Assembly (NCBI RefSeq): GCF_013359905.1 | Contig: NZ_JABMCC010000089.1 | Span: 1 to 64,000 of the forward strand | Reading direction: 5' to 3' | Origin: Paenibacillus taichungensis | GTDB taxonomy: Bacteria; Bacillota; Bacilli; Paenibacillales; Paenibacillaceae | DNA length: 64,000 bases | Shown: piece by piece, positions 54,347 through 63,930 of the stretch | Layout: every line of letters begins with the position of its first letter | Position numbering within the stretch: position 1 is the first letter of the stretch | Program-made: the position numbers and the translations under genes | The notes under the pieces: generated by a model | What the model saw: only the letters and a program-made list of their open reading frames with translations | Database searches by the model: none | Told to the model about the DNA's origin: nothing

Positions 54347-54790
54347 TTATGATGTTTTAGGTGCTTTTATGATGTAATTTTCGTATAGAATACCAAAAAC
54401 CAAAAGCGGTAATAGTGCTGATACTCCCAAAACCGCGTTTGTCTCAAAGAACGACTGGTGGATGAAATAAAATACAATACTGAATGCGATGGCAACCAAC
54501 AAATACATTAGAATTAAGGCAATCCCATTTATTTTCCTCTTAAACAATCGATCTCTCACCCACACAATTAGCGAAGTACTTACTATGGAAAGTAAAAAAA
54601 CTGGAATGCTAATTAAGAATATATAGAATATGCCTGTTGTGAATGCACTATCCATCCCACCATCACTTTGTGGTCCAGCAAAAATCAGAATGGTGTACAA
54701 GACAGCAGCGGTTAATGCAGTAATTACATTGGAGAGGATAAAACGACCTAAATGTTGTAATCCTGGGCTAGTACTGTTCAAATGAAGCAC
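54347..54790 (-). CDS. Four-helix membrane protein, unknown
   Basis: The frame of up to 147 residues starts at GTG 54790; a TTG at 54781 fits the TAGGTG site better. It has about four membrane segments (near 17-38, 50-75, 88-108 and 117-138) and a short basic loop (RDRLFKRK). No family recognised; the type could be a small holin- or transporter-like membrane protein, but this is a guess. Confidence 0.55.
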   Translation of the reverse strand: MLHLNSTSPGLQHLGRFILSNVITALTAAVLYTILIFAGPQSDGGMDSAFTTGIFYIFLISIPVFLLSIVSTSLIVWVRDRLFKRKINGIALILMYLLVAIAFSIVFYFIHQSFFETNAVLGVSALLPLLVFGILYENYIIKAPKTS

Positions 54791-54855
54791 CTACCTTATT
54801 TTTTTCAATTCATTTTATTATATATGATTCTTCGTTAAAATCATACTTTTATTGG

Positions 54856-54885
54856 AAAAAGCCTCTACATTTTGTAGAGGCTTTC
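54856..54885. terminator. Bidirectional terminator
   Basis: gaaaaagcctctaca / tgtagaggctttc hairpin after the phosphodiester glycosidase gene ends at 54900. Confidence 0.85.
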
Positions 54886-54899
54886 TTGCATCAATTATA

Positions 54900-55646
54900 T
54901 TAAGTTGCATTAATCAAACGAACCATATTATAAATATGTCGATCTCCACCAATAAAGCTGTTGCTCCACGAACCGTTAGTTTGTACACGAATAGCAGACG
55001 AACCTGAACCATCAAGAACAATGGTATTAACAGGATCTAAGCCAATGTGTTCAATAGACGCTTTTAGATCATTGATGGTGATAGCGTCTGGTGTTGCAAT
55101 GAGATATACATCATCGCCTTTCCATGAGATCGCTGTTCTTGGCAAAGGTACATTGAATTGAGCAATACCCCAGTCAGAAGAAGTAAAACTGTTACCTCCA
55201 ATAATTGTTTTAACATTACTATACTGGGCAAAAACCTCTGCTGTGTTTGTGGCATACATATATGCAGCCTTGGTTGTCCCTCCACTTGTATAGATTACTA
55301 ATGTCTTACGAGCAAAGAGTTGATTGGATGAGCCGTTCCGTAAATAATTTTTTGGCAGTGTTCGGGTTTTAAGTGGTGAACCATAGCTTACAGAGACATT
55401 ACCGGTATCCGTAGAAGAGTATGCGATAGATCTTCCCTCAAGCGGGGGAATATTGTAGTTATCATTCTCTGGGTAGAAGAATCCGCCGTTGATACCCATA
55501 AATGTAGTCTGCGACATCGGTTTTAGGATCGTTTCACTTTTGATGTTGGAGAGTTTCGTTTTGATATACTTCATACGTGGACCATACGGAGAAAAAACCG
55601 AAAGTGGTGCTCCTTCAACTTGTTTGTATTCATAGTTAGTAGCCAT
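54900..55646 (-). CDS. Phosphodiester glycosidase family protein (NAGPA-like)
   Basis: The 248-residue protein has FMGINGGFFYP near 50, PRTAISWKGDDVYLIATPD near 170 and TIVLDGSGSSAIRVQ near 210. This is the order of the NAGPA/phosphodiester glycosidase family. Family members cleave sugar-phosphodiester links, and many bacterial ones act on cell-wall or exopolysaccharide. There is no signal peptide, unlike most bacterial homologues. It may act inside the cell or leave by another route, such as lysis. Start ATG has GGGGAATAATTAT upstream. It is divergent from the TGT-like gene at 55865. Confidence 0.75.
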   Translation of the reverse strand: MATNYEYKQVEGAPLSVFSPYGPRMKYIKTKLSNIKSETILKPMSQTTFMGINGGFFYPENDNYNIPPLEGRSIAYSSTDTGNVSVSYGSPLKTRTLPKNYLRNGSSNQLFARKTLVIYTSGGTTKAAYMYATNTAEVFAQYSNVKTIIGGNSFTSSDWGIAQFNVPLPRTAISWKGDDVYLIATPDAITINDLKASIEHIGLDPVNTIVLDGSGSSAIRVQTNGSWSNSFIGGDRHIYNMVRLINAT

Positions 55647-55864
55647 ATAATTATTCCCCTATTCAAATTAGATTAGAGAAACGTAATTAAAGAATGGGAC
55701 TTGCTCTGTAGCGTCATTCCTCCGCTTAGATAAGTCTTAATTACCTTCTCATATATAAAGGTAATTTAAATTTGTTTTAACAACCTTTTGAATACAATAA
55801 AGTTGTCATTTACATAAAGGATGATACTCTTCTGTATATACAATTTATCTATTCAGGGGGATTT

Positions 55865-57013
55865 ATGAAACATCGATACATGGAAAGCTCGTTCTATGAT
55901 AGAGCAAAGAAAATTGAGAGATCATTTAAAAAATCAATACGTACTGGTCAGCATTCGTTTAAAACGGGACTATGCCGGACTATCACTATACTTGGGATAA
56001 CTTCATCAGATATCATATTTCGAGTAGATTCTACTGAATCTATTCATAAACTAAACCGTTTGAAATTTAAACAGGCTCTCGCGTTTGTTCTATTCCATCG
56101 CAATGTATCGAGAAAGGATTTAGAGCAGTTTCACAGCTTCAATTCACATCTAATGGCTGTATTGAATGCAGCTCTGAGTAAAAATATGTCCAGAATACTT
56201 AGGCTCGCTAATCGAACATTAAGGTTAGTTATTAAAGGTGTGAGATACTATTTTTCGGGGATGGAACTTTCTGCGAAAGATCGATTGCTCGTCCAAAGTC
56301 AGGGCGGTAAGTTTATTTTAATGAGTAATTATTATCTTCGGGGTCTATCGCGTGATAAGCTCTTAGCAACACTTAGACACTGCAGAGACATTGGATTGAA
56401 TGTGATTATTGATTCTGGAAGCTTCAGCGTAATGCGGCAAGCAAACAAATCAAATCCGGACAAAAAGATAAATGATATATGTCTCAAGCAATATTGTGAG
56501 CTGCTGATCAGCATTAAAGAGTATATAATGGGGTACTTCAATTTAGACGAAGATAGTAATATCGAAAAATCAAAACGTAACCTGAAATACTTAAGTGCGA
56601 ATGTTGGATTCCCGCCCTATCCTGTATGGCATCAAGGTTTTGGATGGGACGAGCTAGATAAGTTAGTAAACTCTTGTGAGCATCAGTTAATTGGAATAGG
56701 AGGAACGGTGTTTATGCATTCAACACCAGCCAAGAGAAAGCTGTTTCAAGAGATATTTTCGAAATATGGGGACCAACAAGGATTCCATTGGCTTGGAGGC
56801 TCAAGTGTATTGCTAAATGAATTTCCTTTTATTTCTACCGATTCTACTGGATTTAATATAGGCAGGAGATTCCGCCGCCTAGTACCACTCAATTCTCCTC
56901 AGATAGCCGCTCCTTCTGAGATGGACTCCATTGATTGCATAAAGTACAATATTCGTCAACTCGTGAAACTTGAGAACAATCATCACGATCATCAATATGA
57001 ATTGCCCTTATAA
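55865..57013 (+). CDS. TGT/DpdA-like DNA-guanine transglycosylase candidate
   Basis: The 382-residue protein begins with a basic N-terminus (about 1-140) of unknown fold. From about 143 it shows the pattern of TGT-like proteins of phages and DpdA systems. LLVQSQGGKFILMSNYYLRG and NVIIDSGSFSVMR near 183 are present. GYFNLDED near 225, YPVWHQGFGWDELDKLV, IGIGGTV near 278 and FHWLGGSSVLL follow, then ISTDSTGF near 326. The Asp residues in IDSGSFS, NLDED and TDST match places where TGT enzymes have their catalytic acids. DpdA-type enzymes swap guanine in DNA for a 7-deazaguanine base. The preQ0 synthesis genes are not in the window. Start ATG has GGGGGATTT upstream. It is one of only two plus-strand genes in this block. 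Confidence 0.75.
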   Translation: MKHRYMESSFYDRAKKIERSFKKSIRTGQHSFKTGLCRTITILGITSSDIIFRVDSTESIHKLNRLKFKQALAFVLFHRNVSRKDLEQFHSFNSHLMAVLNAALSKNMSRILRLANRTLRLVIKGVRYYFSGMELSAKDRLLVQSQGGKFILMSNYYLRGLSRDKLLATLRHCRDIGLNVIIDSGSFSVMRQANKSNPDKKINDICLKQYCELLISIKEYIMGYFNLDEDSNIEKSKRNLKYLSANVGFPPYPVWHQGFGWDELDKLVNSCEHQLIGIGGTVFMHSTPAKRKLFQEIFSKYGDQQGFHWLGGSSVLLNEFPFISTDSTGFNIGRRFRRLVPLNSPQIAAPSEMDSIDCIKYNIRQLVKLENNHHDHQYELPL

Positions 57014-57052
57014 TTTGTAAGACAAAAAAACTACCGGCACAAACGTAAAATG

Positions 57053-57106
57053 TACCCAATAAGATAGATATGTTGTTAAGGTCTATTTTATTGGGTATTT
57101 GTTTAT
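57053..57106 (+). terminator. Terminator of the TGT/DpdA-like gene
   Basis: tacccaataagataga / tctattttattgggta stem followed by tttgttt, about 40 bases after the stop at 57013. Confidence 0.7.
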
Positions 57107-57204
57107 CATAAAATTAGATGTTGCAGCGGTTATGTTTATTAGAAGAACAAGGAAAATAAGAGATTTATGAAAAGTAGGACTAATTATGGAGTTCAATTAA
57201 TTTG

Positions 57205-57241
57205 AAAAAGCTACCGCCTGTAAATACAGACAGCAGCTTCC
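57205..57241 (-). terminator. Rho-independent terminator of the lipoprotein gene
   Basis: Minus strand GAAGCTGCTGTCTGTA / TACAGGCGGTAGCTTTTTC with some mismatches. Confidence 0.6.
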
Positions 57242-57245
57242 TATT

Positions 57246-57947
57246 TTATTTCCCTTCGATCGTCACTTTTTCATTTTTTGTGTCTGGATCATCCAATTTA
57301 AAACCAACAAACGAGTCATCTACACGAGTAAATAAACTAAAATCCTTGTTATATGCTAAACCTGAATAGGTTGTATTGAAGATTTTTTGACTATTCGACC
57401 CTTGTTCAAAGGTCACTAAGTGATCAGTCTCCATAGTAATTGTCTTTTCTTCTGTTAATATCTCGCCATCTAGATTAGATCCCTTCGGATAATAATATTC
57501 AATTTTACCATTCTCCAGAATAACCTCTATCTCTTGAGTAGATTGTCCTAATTCATCTAAAGTTATATCTAGTATGTATTTACCTGTAGCTTTCGCAGTT
57601 GAATTTTCTTTTACATACTTAATTATTTCATCATCAGAAAGGTCATCATATTCATCAATTGGAAGACTTTTAAGGTTCCAGTAATGTGTTGCGTTTCCGT
57701 TTTCAAAAACATACACGTCATGAACAGCAGTATTTCTAGTTGGATATACTCCAGCTTCAAACCAAACAGGATATTTTTCTAAAGCTTCACTTAATGGCAT
57801 AAAATCTTCGGCTGTATGATTTCGTGGATTATCATATATTGAATCCTCAACCGTTTGCCCAGAATCTTTGTTAGTACCACAAGCCCCTAGAATTAGTACA
57901 GTAGTAAGTACCGTCAGCATTGTCAACCATTTCTTCCTTAACACCAT
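57246..57947 (-). CDS. Putative lipoprotein, unknown
   Basis: The 233-residue protein has an N-terminal hydrophobic segment with a lipobox (LILGACGTNKDSG, Cys near residue 23), so it is probably a membrane-anchored lipoprotein facing outward. The rest is acidic and unrecognised. Start ATG has GGGGGCTAAGAA upstream. Confidence 0.7.
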   Translation of the reverse strand: MVLRKKWLTMLTVLTTVLILGACGTNKDSGQTVEDSIYDNPRNHTAEDFMPLSEALEKYPVWFEAGVYPTRNTAVHDVYVFENGNATHYWNLKSLPIDEYDDLSDDEIIKYVKENSTAKATGKYILDITLDELGQSTQEIEVILENGKIEYYYPKGSNLDGEILTEEKTITMETDHLVTFEQGSNSQKIFNTTYSGLAYNKDFSLFTRVDDSFVGFKLDDPDTKNEKVTIEGK

Positions 57948-58351
57948 TTCTTAGCCCCCATATTAATTTAGGAAATTTTAACCAACTAGTAGTATAGCTG
58001 TTTTTACTGATTTCTACAAACAAATTAATAGGGAATAGAGATGATCAGTGCCTTGCTAAATAACGCATAGCCAATCATTACTCGTTTGTACAAGCAAAAG
58101 TAGCTAACATTAATGATACCAATTATGGGTAAATATACATTCAAGTGAGATAAGTTATAATCAACCAATTAGGAAAATATTAAGTTGTATAAACGTAAAT
58201 CAAAAAGGCACCTCAAAGTAAAAATGAGATGCCTTTTTGATTTTTTGTAACAGTACTATAGTTTAGAAAGCAAATGACAAGAATACTACATACTAATAAT
58301 ATCTTACTCGGTTCACATAGCCGATTTAATATTATTACAACTCATTATCAC
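57948..58351. other. Intergenic gap
   Basis: About 400 bases with no gene. It holds the terminator at 58202-58240. Confidence 0.5.
58202..58240. terminator. Bidirectional terminator
   Basis: caaaaaggcacctca / tgagatgcctttttg with T-rich flanks, about 110 bases after the SNF2 helicase stop. Confidence 0.8.
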
Positions 58352-61300
58352 TTAAAAGTCGAAAGTCAATTGGTCTTTAATTACATCCCCCATGGACTTA
58401 GACTTAATTCGGATCGGTGTTGTGGAGAGCTTGTAGTTTAGTAAATCGATCTTGGTTATTTTGTCTTCAGGTGTAGGGGTGAAAGTCTCCCTCCTCTTCT
58501 GTATAACAGGAGTAATTTCAATTGCTTCAGTGATAACGGCCGTTTCATCCAAGGGATTAACCATGTCAGGTACGCCACATAAACGTTTTGTTTCTTGTGT
58601 GAGGACTTTAAACGCCTGTGCTATAGCCTTAGGATACTCCTCTTCAGAAACCAGCTGCAGATTTTCATTCATATCTTTTTCAGCAGCGCTTTTCCATGTT
58701 TCAGTGAGCTCCGCTGCTGATAAACTACTAGCCAAATCTCGAGTCAGTGCTGACTCGTTATCCTTACCAAATTCTGCTATTTTATCTGATCTCTCAATCC
58801 TGCCCTCGACTAAAAGTGCAGAAATTCTCTTTTTCATCAAATGGGCAAACTGCTTCATTTGATGCGTATCTTTATTGACGAAATAACGTACAGTACATTC
58901 TTTTGTCTGCCCTATACGCCACGCTCTTCTACCCGCCTGTCTTACAGCATTGATATCATCATTTAGTTGCCAGAACATCAAATTAGGCCATTCTAGAAGG
59001 TCTAACCCGACCTGTACAAGCGAAGCATTCATAATGAGTACTTTAGTTCTCAACCTCTTCTGTTCTTCTAGCCACTCGAACCTCCCCATACTGCTTGTCG
59101 TGTTCTTATCTAGGATCACACTCTCAATCCCGGCTTCGGATAGTATTTTCTGAATACGCTCGTTTGTTTTGAATTTATTAGTGAAGTGAGTGTATATGAT
59201 AGACCCTCGTCCTAATGCTCCTTCCCTACGAACAGTTTCAATCAATTCGCGTTCGGCAGAAGTACGATATTCATCTGGAAAGGTTCGTGGTGATAAATAC
59301 GCAAGTCGGCCTCCATTGTCATCTAAAAACTCGATACACATTTCTTTTGTTGGCTGAGCGGCATAATTCAATAAGGATGATGCATAGACAGACCATGCTT
59401 TACTTCCAAGATCTGATTGTAATTTGGTACAGGTATCAAAGAGTTCCATTTCAAATGTTCTATAGGCTTGAGCATGTTCTTCATCCATATTAACGATTAC
59501 CGGCTCTTCTCGTAGATTTACAAGAGGAAGACCTAAATCAGAAAGTTCGACAAAGACTGCTTTATGCAAAAGATGTTTGGCAACTAGCTGTGGAGCAATA
59601 CCTGGTTTCTCTTTGATTTGGACATTTTCTGCTCTCCGGTTCGTTGTACGACCGGCATTACCCTCAACATTATTATCTAGATAAGTTACTCTTTCCAGGA
59701 CTCCATATTTTTGAGCCCAGAGTTCTTTTGTTGTGGTGTGCTCAAAACCCTCATCTATTAAAGGACCGGGCTCTGATCGCCAAAGTGTTGCTTGAATTGA
59801 TGATGAAACGCCACTTGTTAATGTTCCAGTAAGGAAAATTGCTTTATTACAGCTGCGAAGAAGTTTATGAAAAGATAATCCTCGACCGCTGTTGGATGCT
59901 TTCATTTGCTGAATTTCATCAAAGATACCTAATGAAAAGTGTGACCGAAGGTGTTTTTGAAGAATTTCAGCTATCATCCAACGAGATTTATAACGATCTT
60001 CTCCTCTCGATTTAAGAGCTGGTCGTGCCAATGAACAATGTTTCTTCTGTTTCTTCTTTTTGTCCACAGAATCTTTAATTTGGGAGTATTTAAGCTGACA
60101 TGTGCAGGAAATTTGTCTAATCAGTGGAGTATAACGTTGGACAAATGCTTTTGGTAACCCGTTTGGTCCGAGGATTCTAAGTTCTCTAGCTTGATCAATG
60201 TCATTTAAATCAGGGGGATGTTTTGGAGATTCAACGAGGTCTTTCCATGTAGCCAGGATTCCAGCTTCACCGTCTTTTCCTTTAGGAGACTTTATCGGTT
60301 GATAACAATCCGGACAGCACCAATATTTTCTCCGATTACTCCAGATAGCCCCGCTAATAAATTTGCTTGCTGTTAATTTCATTCTGTCAGTGGATACCAA
60401 AACAAACTCAATCATTCCTTTGGGTACCTTTTTTCCGTTTTTGATATCTCTCACGTAGTTTAGTGCATCCTCTGTAGAATTTAATACTTTAACAATCGTA
60501 TGTTGAGATCCAAGTACTGTTGGAATTTCTTCACCTGCCCACTTTGGAATAGTGATTGCCGGAGCAGTAATGAGAACGGAAATACCCTTAGGGCTTCCAT
60601 TATCTTTTTTCTCTTGGTTTATTGAATATGCGAGCGATAGAGCCATTTGTGTTTTACCACAACCCATGTCAGCGGTAAGGAATGCGGAATATCCATGCTT
60701 TAGAATATACAACATTGCCATTACTGCTCTAGCCTGTGCTGGTAAGCAAATTCGGTTTGTCATACCCAAGTACTTTTTATAGGTTTTATTGTCGTATAAA
60801 GGCTTGAGATATTGATCTATTTTAGAAGATAAAAACTCAGCATTTTCTCTAAGATAATCCTCTGTTGTCATTCCTTCTGTGAATATGGCTGATTGATCAA
60901 ACTTGGTTCTGTCAGATGAAAATACATTTAACGTACCATTAATTATGGCTTGATCTATAATATTAAGCACTTCTTCTTCCTTTAGTGAGGAAAGGTGCAT
61001 GGCCGATATGTTATCTGCATTGGCCATATCCGTTTTTATAACGTCAATATTGTACCATTTATCTTTTGGTAGTAATGATAGATACAAATTAGCCCAATCT
61101 TTTGTTTTTGGTAGATTGTATTTTTGGGCAATAAATTGTCCAGCAAGTTCTTCAATATTATCCGATCTTGAGATAATAATTTTATCTGGATGAGAACGTT
61201 TATTTGCATCAGCTTCCATACATGCTTCGTTGTAATCTTGTACAAGAGATAAACGAGGCAATAAAAATGTATGACAGACTTTGTTATGGATTTCTTCAAC

Positions 61301-61780
61301 TCTTCTGTAGGCGCGGTTAGTTTTATATGTTTTGGACTCCCCAGTAAAATAATTTGTAATAGTGAATTCACTTTTCGAATACATTAGAGCATGGATAGAT
61401 CTGCATGCGCTTAGAGTACCGGCTATAGATAACCCAAGAACAGTGACCTGATCATTTGAAAGCATCAGCATTTTTACGTAAGCTTCAAGCGTTTTACCTT
61501 CCTCTTCAAATCTGATTATACGAATATCGGTCATAGCATATTGTAAAATAGCTATGAACTCTTCAACATTCGGGTAACCTAATGAACCTGTTTTCAGTTC
61601 ACATAAATCTGAGAGAGAATGAATACCGATGAGATAATCTTGGATGATTTCCCAAACTTCATTACTGGCCATATCCATGTACTTCTCAATGTTACGGAGC
61701 ATTGCTGAAATGTTGTGTCTGTAAGTATTCTGTGGATTCGTTCTGATAAGTTTCTCAATTTGATTAAGTAAAGTTGTCAT
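58352..61780 (-). CDS. SNF2-type helicase/ATPase
   Basis: The 1142-residue protein has a SNF2 (superfamily 2) core. FLTADMGCGKTQMALS (Walker A) is near 372, ITAPAITIPKW follows, and GIFDEIQQM, a DEIQ variant of the DEAH box, is near 620. Then come AIFLTGTLTSG near 650, a C-terminal helicase lobe with SLVQVGLDLLEWPNLMFWQ, and RQAGRRAWRIGQT near 950 (motif VI). Two Cys pairs (WCCPDC near 489, CTCQL near 556) lie in the insert and may bind zinc. The N-terminal 330 residues are extra and unrecognised. SNF2 enzymes move DNA or DNA-protein complexes. Similar helicases next to DUF6094-like methylases occur on plasmids and ICEs. The methylase gene at 61815 lies 34 bases upstream, so the two form an operon. 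Confidence 0.85.
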   Translation of the reverse strand: MTTLLNQIEKLIRTNPQNTYRHNISAMLRNIEKYMDMASNEVWEIIQDYLIGIHSLSDLCELKTGSLGYPNVEEFIAILQYAMTDIRIIRFEEEGKTLEAYVKMLMLSNDQVTVLGLSIAGTLSACRSIHALMYSKSEFTITNYFTGESKTYKTNRAYRRVEEIHNKVCHTFLLPRLSLVQDYNEACMEADANKRSHPDKIIISRSDNIEELAGQFIAQKYNLPKTKDWANLYLSLLPKDKWYNIDVIKTDMANADNISAMHLSSLKEEEVLNIIDQAIINGTLNVFSSDRTKFDQSAIFTEGMTTEDYLRENAEFLSSKIDQYLKPLYDNKTYKKYLGMTNRICLPAQARAVMAMLYILKHGYSAFLTADMGCGKTQMALSLAYSINQEKKDNGSPKGISVLITAPAITIPKWAGEEIPTVLGSQHTIVKVLNSTEDALNYVRDIKNGKKVPKGMIEFVLVSTDRMKLTASKFISGAIWSNRRKYWCCPDCYQPIKSPKGKDGEAGILATWKDLVESPKHPPDLNDIDQARELRILGPNGLPKAFVQRYTPLIRQISCTCQLKYSQIKDSVDKKKKQKKHCSLARPALKSRGEDRYKSRWMIAEILQKHLRSHFSLGIFDEIQQMKASNSGRGLSFHKLLRSCNKAIFLTGTLTSGVSSSIQATLWRSEPGPLIDEGFEHTTTKELWAQKYGVLERVTYLDNNVEGNAGRTTNRRAENVQIKEKPGIAPQLVAKHLLHKAVFVELSDLGLPLVNLREEPVIVNMDEEHAQAYRTFEMELFDTCTKLQSDLGSKAWSVYASSLLNYAAQPTKEMCIEFLDDNGGRLAYLSPRTFPDEYRTSAERELIETVRREGALGRGSIIYTHFTNKFKTNERIQKILSEAGIESVILDKNTTSSMGRFEWLEEQKRLRTKVLIMNASLVQVGLDLLEWPNLMFWQLNDDINAVRQAGRRAWRIGQTKECTVRYFVNKDTHQMKQFAHLMKKRISALLVEGRIERSDKIAEFGKDNESALTRDLASSLSAAELTETWKSAAEKDMNENLQLVSEEEYPKAIAQAFKVLTQETKRLCGVPDMVNPLDETAVITEAIEITPVIQKRRETFTPTPEDKITKIDLLNYKLSTTPIRIKSKSMGDVIKDQLTFDF

Positions 61781-61814
61781 ATTTACATCTCACTTTCTGC
61801 TAAGTTCATAGTTG

Positions 61815-62846
61815 TTATTTTAGATCAATGTGACCGTCCGATTTAAATACACGGATGATAGATTTTCGCGTGAAGTTTTCAATTAACCTACTTTTCCTAG
61901 TCTCTGGATCATATTCGACCCTTTTACTTTGATGTGATTCGTCTTTAGCAACTAAAAGATGATCACCCATATATTCGGGTAAAGCTCCAGATTGTATTGC
62001 TTGAACTTGATGCGTAATTTTAAGGGGCATAGCTGGATTTCTGATGTGGTCATTTTGAAACCGAACATCTTCAACCATCGAATATACTTTGTCCATAAAG
62101 TGAATTTCACTTTCAGATTGTAGAATGTCTTCTATGGAGACTATAGTACTAGTAAATAGAAGCGTAGGTTTGTTTTGGGGGATTACTTTATAACAGACGT
62201 TGCTCCAATCTGGAGTGTCTAGTGAAGGTATTGATGCTGGGCCACTAAAGGAAAGATTAATTAAATAGTCCTCTAATTGTTCGTTAGTGGTTTTCGTTTT
62301 TTTCCGATAACCATAGATAATCACTTGTTTATAAGTATCATAATTTTCATCCGTAAAACGATACACTCTAACCTCTTCAAGACGACTAGAGATCAATTTA
62401 GCAAGATCTTTTAATGTGTATTGTGGAACGTTAAGTATTACTAATGCTGAATCAGATAAGTAACTATTGGGTTGAGTAAGGTTTCTAAAAAACTGGACCT
62501 CTGCTCTTTCCGATTTGATCTGCATAAAGGGTGGGTTTAAATATAGTAGACTAAAAGAATCATGACTCATTCGAGTGTCTTCGTACCCACATGCAAGAAA
62601 ATGATCCACATGATTTTTTGCTTCAGCAGCTCTAGACTTTTCTAACTCAATTCCATAAGTGGAAACTTTGTCTGAATCATCAAAATGATTTTTCATTTGA
62701 TTGATTGCGGTGCCTGTACCTGCACATGGGTCAAGAATGGAGATATTTCCATGAGTTTGAGTCGTTATCCTTTTCAGGATAAGTTCCATTTCGGATACGG
62801 GGGTAGGATAGAATCCTCCCTTAGCTTCACTTTCTAATCGAGCCAT
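61815..62846 (-). CDS. N6 DNA methylase-like protein (DUF6094 type)
   Basis: The 343-residue protein opens with GGFYPTPVSEMELILKR, the PTP signature of many N6 methylases. ISILDPCAGTGTAINQM (S-adenosylmethionine site) near 38 and LLYLNPPFMQIK near 103, the catalytic NPPF, follow. The later half has no visible target domain. This is the DUF6094-like arrangement found on mobile elements. The gene is 34 bases before the SNF2 helicase gene. Start ATG has GGAGGAACATGCGATT upstream, and a terminator-like hairpin lies about 23 bases before it. A role in marking element DNA is likely but inferred. Confidence 0.8.
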   Translation of the reverse strand: MARLESEAKGGFYPTPVSEMELILKRITTQTHGNISILDPCAGTGTAINQMKNHFDDSDKVSTYGIELEKSRAAEAKNHVDHFLACGYEDTRMSHDSFSLLYLNPPFMQIKSERAEVQFFRNLTQPNSYLSDSALVILNVPQYTLKDLAKLISSRLEEVRVYRFTDENYDTYKQVIIYGYRKKTKTTNEQLEDYLINLSFSGPASIPSLDTPDWSNVCYKVIPQNKPTLLFTSTIVSIEDILQSESEIHFMDKVYSMVEDVRFQNDHIRNPAMPLKITHQVQAIQSGALPEYMGDHLLVAKDESHQSKRVEYDPETRKSRLIENFTRKSIIRVFKSDGHIDLK

Positions 62847-62868
62847 AATCGCATGTTCCTCCTAAAAT

Positions 62869-62896
62869 AAAAAGAGTCCACTTGAAGTGAACTCTC
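62869..62896 (-). terminator. Terminator-like hairpin before the N6 methylase gene
   Basis: Minus strand AGAGTTCACTT / AAGTGGACTCTTTTTATTTT. Confidence 0.75.
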
Positions 62897-62984
62897 TTAA
62901 GTATTTATTATATTTGTGAGTCTCATTTCTTTTTATTTATCAACGTGAATCTAATTTCACCTCCGCTATAGAGTAAACGATATT

Positions 62985-63344
62985 TTACTTTTTAATTGGA
63001 ACCAACAGAATCTGTCCTGGTTGAATATTGGACTGGATATTGTTGGTTGATTGGATCAGATCTACTGCTTTTCGTGGGTCTCCATTGTAGTATTTTTTAC
63101 TGATGTTGAATAAAGTGTCTCCACTTTCAACAATGTAAGTTATGTACTCATCTGTTGAATGAGTATCCATAGTTTGATTAAAGAGTGCAGCACTTCCGAA
63201 GATGGTAATACAGACATAAGTGATTGATGTAATTAAACGGCTAGATCTTCGTGCTTTACGACTAAAGATTTTGACTAGTAGTTCAACTGTTTCAATCAAT
63301 TTAATCATTGTAATTGCAACGTATTTTAGTGCTTTCTTTTTCAT
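62985..63344 (-). CDS. Membrane-anchored LysM-domain protein
   Basis: The 119-residue protein has a hydrophobic segment at about 38-56 and a LysM domain at about 68-118 (YIVESGDTLFNISKKYY, then IQPGQILLVPI). LysM binds peptidoglycan. A basic tail precedes the membrane segment, so the LysM part probably faces the wall. Start ATG has GGAGG upstream. Two tandem terminator-like hairpins lie just upstream. Confidence 0.75.
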   Translation of the reverse strand: MKKKALKYVAITMIKLIETVELLVKIFSRKARRSSRLITSITYVCITIFGSAALFNQTMDTHSTDEYITYIVESGDTLFNISKKYYNGDPRKAVDLIQSTNNIQSNIQPGQILLVPIKK

Positions 63345-63364
63345 CGGTAATCCTCCTTAAAATA

Positions 63365-63400
63365 GAAAAAAGCAGGGCCCGGGGGACTCTGCTTTTTTTG
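63365..63400 (-). terminator. Terminator-like hairpin before the LysM gene
   Basis: AAAAAAAGCAGAGTCCC / GGGCCCTGCTTTTTT on the minus strand, 21 bases before the LysM start. Confidence 0.75.
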
Positions 63401-63410
63401 TGGATATATA

Positions 63411-63454
63411 AAAAAAGAGAAGTATCTCCATTTTTAGGATTGATACATCTCTTG
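63411..63454 (-). terminator. Second terminator-like hairpin before the LysM gene
   Basis: Minus strand AAGAGATGTATCAATCC / GGAGATACTTCTCTTTTTTT, only ten bases from the first hairpin. Confidence 0.75.
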
Positions 63455-63930
63455 GATATTCAAATATGAATTTTTAAATTTTGAGTGAAAAGGTTTTAAT
63501 ACTTTAAGAGATAGGCCTAAGAAAATCAAAAAGTTAACATACTCTTTCTGAAGTGTCTTGTGTCATTAATCCCTAATCAGCGTTTGCTCTTAAATTTTTA
63601 GTAGAGTACGCTCTCTCAATATAGATTTATACCCGTTATGAATGAATAAGGTATATCCATGTTATTACGGTAGTTAGTTATCATCATATTAAAATGTACA
63701 TAACATATTGCGTAAGAAGGTATATTGAGAAATAAAAGTAAATCTATGCGACTATTCTATCATCAAATATATATACTTCTCAAGTTATAAGTTAAAAATT
63801 AGAGATTATTATGCTCGTAGTATGTTTTCACCTTAATTATATATATTTCTTATTATTTAGTTTTCTCTTGTGTTAGCTTGTTTTAGAGGGAAAATTTCTC
63901 TTTTATAATCTAGCTTTCTAGGGTACTAAG

